A stretch of 64,000 nt of DNA, taken from Rhodocyclaceae bacterium. Its GTDB lineage: Bacteria > Pseudomonadota > Gammaproteobacteria > Burkholderiales > Ga0077523. This document shows, one piece after another, positions 62,339 to 64,000 of the stretch. The notes under the pieces were generated by a model, which worked only from the letters and a program-made list of their open reading frames with translations, was not told the origin of the DNA and did not search any database. The stretch spans positions 91,858 through 155,857 of the forward strand of contig JADCHQ010000001.1 of assembly GCA_020248405.1 (NCBI GenBank), in the 5' to 3' direction. How positions within the stretch are numbered: the first letter of the stretch is position 1; each line of letters begins with the position of its first letter. Position numbers and translations under genes: made by a program.

Positions 62339-63634
62339 CTATCTGTTGGATCGATCGCCCGCGTCCGCCGCGCCGCCGGCTGAAGCGCCCCTGCGATTCA
62401 CCGTGTCACGATCGAAGCCCGCGGTTTGTTTGTAGCTCTGGGCGATGGATTCGAGCTCGGCGCGAGGGATCACGGTCTCGATATGCGTGAACCCGTTCGG
62501 CGCGCGTTCCTCGGCCAGTTGCAGCACTCGATCCGGCCCGCCCTGGCGATTGGCGAGCACCACGGCCGCGGCGGCCGGGCGCCGCTGTGCTTCGTAAGCG
62601 GCCAAGGCCGCCTCGATGGAATCGGCCTTGCCCCAGGCGCACGCCAGGGCATCGGCATCGAGAATTGCCTGCGAGACGCCGTTGGATCCGACCGGATACA
62701 TGGGATGCGCCGCGTCTCCGAGCAGCGTGGCGCGTCCGTGGGTCCACCGCGGCAAGGGATCCCTGTCCACCATGGGGAGCTCGTAGATCGCCTCGGCGCG
62801 GTCGATTAGCCCAGGCACACTCAACCAGCCGAAATCCCGCTACGCGAAGGCGCTGCGGAACACCTCCGCTTCCACGCGCCGGTTCCAGTCGCTGCGCGGC
62901 GGCGTGGAATCCAGCGGCACGCGCAACTCGGCAATCCAGTTGAGCACCGCACGCCCCTCGCGGCGCGCGTGTTCGGAGATGGGATAGCACACGAACTTCT
63001 GGCTGTCGCGCCCAGCCCACACCATGGACCGCCCGCCGAGCAGCGGCGCGGTCTCGCTGGTGGCGCGCCACAGGATGCGGCCCGAGAAGCGCGGATCGCC
63101 CTCGCTCGGGTAGAAGTGCCGGCGCACGAAGGAGTGGATGCCGTCGGCCGCGACGAGCGCGGCGCCGTCCGCGGTGATCTCCCGGCCACCCTGCAGACGA
63201 TCGGCGAAACGTGCACGCACGCCGGCGGGTGAAGCTTCGAAACCCACCAGCTCGTGTCCTGTGTGCATGGCTCCAGGCGGCAGCGCCTGCATCACCGCCC
63301 GCCACAGGATCATCTGCAGAGCGCCACGGTGGATGGAGTATTGGGGAACCGAGTACCCCGCGGCGAGGCCGCGCGGCTCCTCCCAAATGCACTGGCCGAA
63401 TTTGTTCACGTACCGCAACGCGGCGGTCCGGATACCCGTCTCCTCCAGGGCCTGCGCCAGTCCCAGCTCGTGAAGGATGGCGATCGCGTGGGGCTGCACG
63501 TTGATGCCGACCCCGAGGGGCTTCACCTCGCGCGCTGCCTCTTGCACCTGCACCGCGACACCGGCACGATGCAGCGCCAGCGCCGCGGCCAGGCCGCCGA
63601 TGCCTCCGCCGACGATGACCACCGCGCTGCTCAC
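62339..63634 (-). pseudogene. FAD-dependent aromatic-ring-hydroxylase-type monooxygenase broken by an amber codon
   Basis: From GTG 63634 the protein starts VSSAVVIVGGGIGGLAAALALHRAG, the FAD-binding GxGxxG fold of salicylate-hydroxylase-like monooxygenases. It continues to a TAG at 62840-62842 (SAFA-stop-RDFGW) and then in the same frame to PRWTHGRATLLGDAAHPMYPVGSNGVSQAILDADAL, the second FAD motif (GDAAHPM). Only this single in-frame stop breaks an otherwise full-length reading frame of about 430 codons. The GTG overlaps the thioesterase stop (GTGA), so the two formed an operon. Confidence 0.82.
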
Positions 63635-63791
63635 GGCGCGCGCTCCTTCGCAATCACCGCCATGGTGAGCCGGGCAATGCACACGCGGCGGTCCTGATCA
63701 TCGCGAATGTCGATGGACCAGACCTGCGTCGTCCGGCCCAGGTGGAGCGGCGTCGCGCGCCCCGTCACCGCCCCCGAGCGGACCGCCCTTA
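63631..63791 (-). pseudogene. PaaI-type hotdog thioesterase, C-terminal remnant cut by an IS
   Basis: Only the last 50 or so codons remain: GRATPLHLGRTTQVWSIDI, then CIARLTMAVI, which is the C-terminal strand of PaaI-family thioesterases (PLHxGRRTQVW). The 5' part is replaced at 63792 by an IS5-family end. The original ORF seems to read into the IS only by chance. Its stop overlaps the monooxygenase start. Confidence 0.75.
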
Positions 63792-64000
63792 GGGAAACTC
63801 TGAATAAATTCGCGCCATCGCTGTCATAGGCGTCGACCTGTTCTGAAGGAGCGTTACCCGATGAAGCCCAAGCAAAGCACATTGTCGTTGATGGGGTTTG
63901 ATCGATTCGACAAGACCACGCGCCGGGCGGCATTTCTGGCACAGATGGAACAGGCGGTGCCGTGGAAGGAGCTGTGCGCTGTGGTGGAGGCGCACTACCC
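63792..64000 (+). mobile_element. IS5-family insertion sequence, left end (cut by window edge)
   Basis: The left terminal repeat begins GGGAAACTCTGAATAAATTC, similar to the GGGAACCTCTGAA ends of IS5-group elements. CTTA immediately outside (63788-63791) is a plausible 4-bp YTAR-type target site. The transposase starts 69 bp in. The right end lies beyond the window, so the duplication cannot be checked. Confidence 0.75.
63861..64000 (+). CDS. IS5-family transposase, N-terminal fragment
   Basis: Starts MKPKQSTLSLMGFDRFDKTT and continues AAFLAQMEQAVPWKELCAVVEAHYP, the usual N-terminal DNA-binding region of IS5-group DDE transposases. AAGGAG lies 9 bases before the ATG. The catalytic domain is outside the window. 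Confidence 0.9.
   Translation, partial: MKPKQSTLSLMGFDRFDKTTRRAAFLAQMEQAVPWKELCAVVEAHY

Noticed and set aside
58039..62842. Genetic code reassignment explaining the in-frame TGA, TAA and TAG codons
   Set aside because: All three stop codons are used normally as terminators elsewhere in the window, and the same region also has frameshifts, so decay or sequence error is simpler.

Overview
The window is high-GC, densely coded chromosomal DNA, most likely from a betaproteobacterium (Burkholderiales, Rhodocyclales or a relative). This rests on the strong GC bias, the glcDEF/glycerate kinase block, the YcfL-LpoB lipoprotein pair, Gram-negative envelope systems (TonB receptor, TolC, RND and MacAB exporters) and TAGAAT-like -10 elements. 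Genes are packed into short operons with many ATGA/GTGA stop-start overlaps. No rRNA, tRNA or CRISPR array was seen.

Layout. 0-6.9 kb: partial class II glutamine amidotransferase, short CbiX chelatase, a minus-strand Gld-type ABC exporter (ATPase, permease, GldG-like, DUF4340), a secreted metallo-beta-lactamase-fold hydrolase ending in a strong terminator, and a methyltransferase. 7.1-10.6 kb: a giant DUF2339 membrane protein and a small secreted protein with three blocks of heptad-spaced histidines. 10.7-17.5 kb: glycolate/glycerate module (tartronate semialdehyde reductase diverging from glycerate kinase and glcDEF). 17.7-24.4 kb: kinase, response regulator and solute-binding protein diverging from a TonB-dependent receptor and a YVTN beta-propeller protein, with two CGGGA-N5-TCCCG palindromes between. 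24.5-28 kb: envelope lipoproteins including YcfL and LpoB. 28-32.6 kb: TolC plus a split MacAB-type pump. 32.6-39.4 kb: QueG diverging from a heavy-metal-type RND efflux operon.

39.5-56.9 kb: YSC84-like protein, enolase-superfamily enzyme, haloacid-dehalogenase-like protein with two plausible starts, glutathione transferase, a cyclic-nucleotide-domain patatin phospholipase overlapping a membrane protein with two sets of histidine boxes, a minus operon (C13 peptidase, TPR protein, acyl-CoA ligase, flavoprotein), a plus operon (two small proteins, D-threonine aldolase-like, O-acetylhomoserine sulfhydrylase-like, alpha/beta hydrolase), peroxiredoxin and GreB.

57-64 kb is different. A DUF1254 gene and two unrecognised loci carry frameshifts and stops, a flavin monooxygenase has an in-frame amber codon, and a PaaI-type thioesterase is cut by an IS5-family element that runs off the window. 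One methyltransferase is intact there. The contrast with the preceding 57 kb suggests a decaying accessory segment, though clustered sequencing error cannot be excluded for the frameshifts.

The best candidates for something undescribed are the histidine-heptad protein with its FNR-type box, the tandem histidine-box membrane protein coupled to the patatin phospholipase, and the two-component/receptor/propeller unit with its palindromes.
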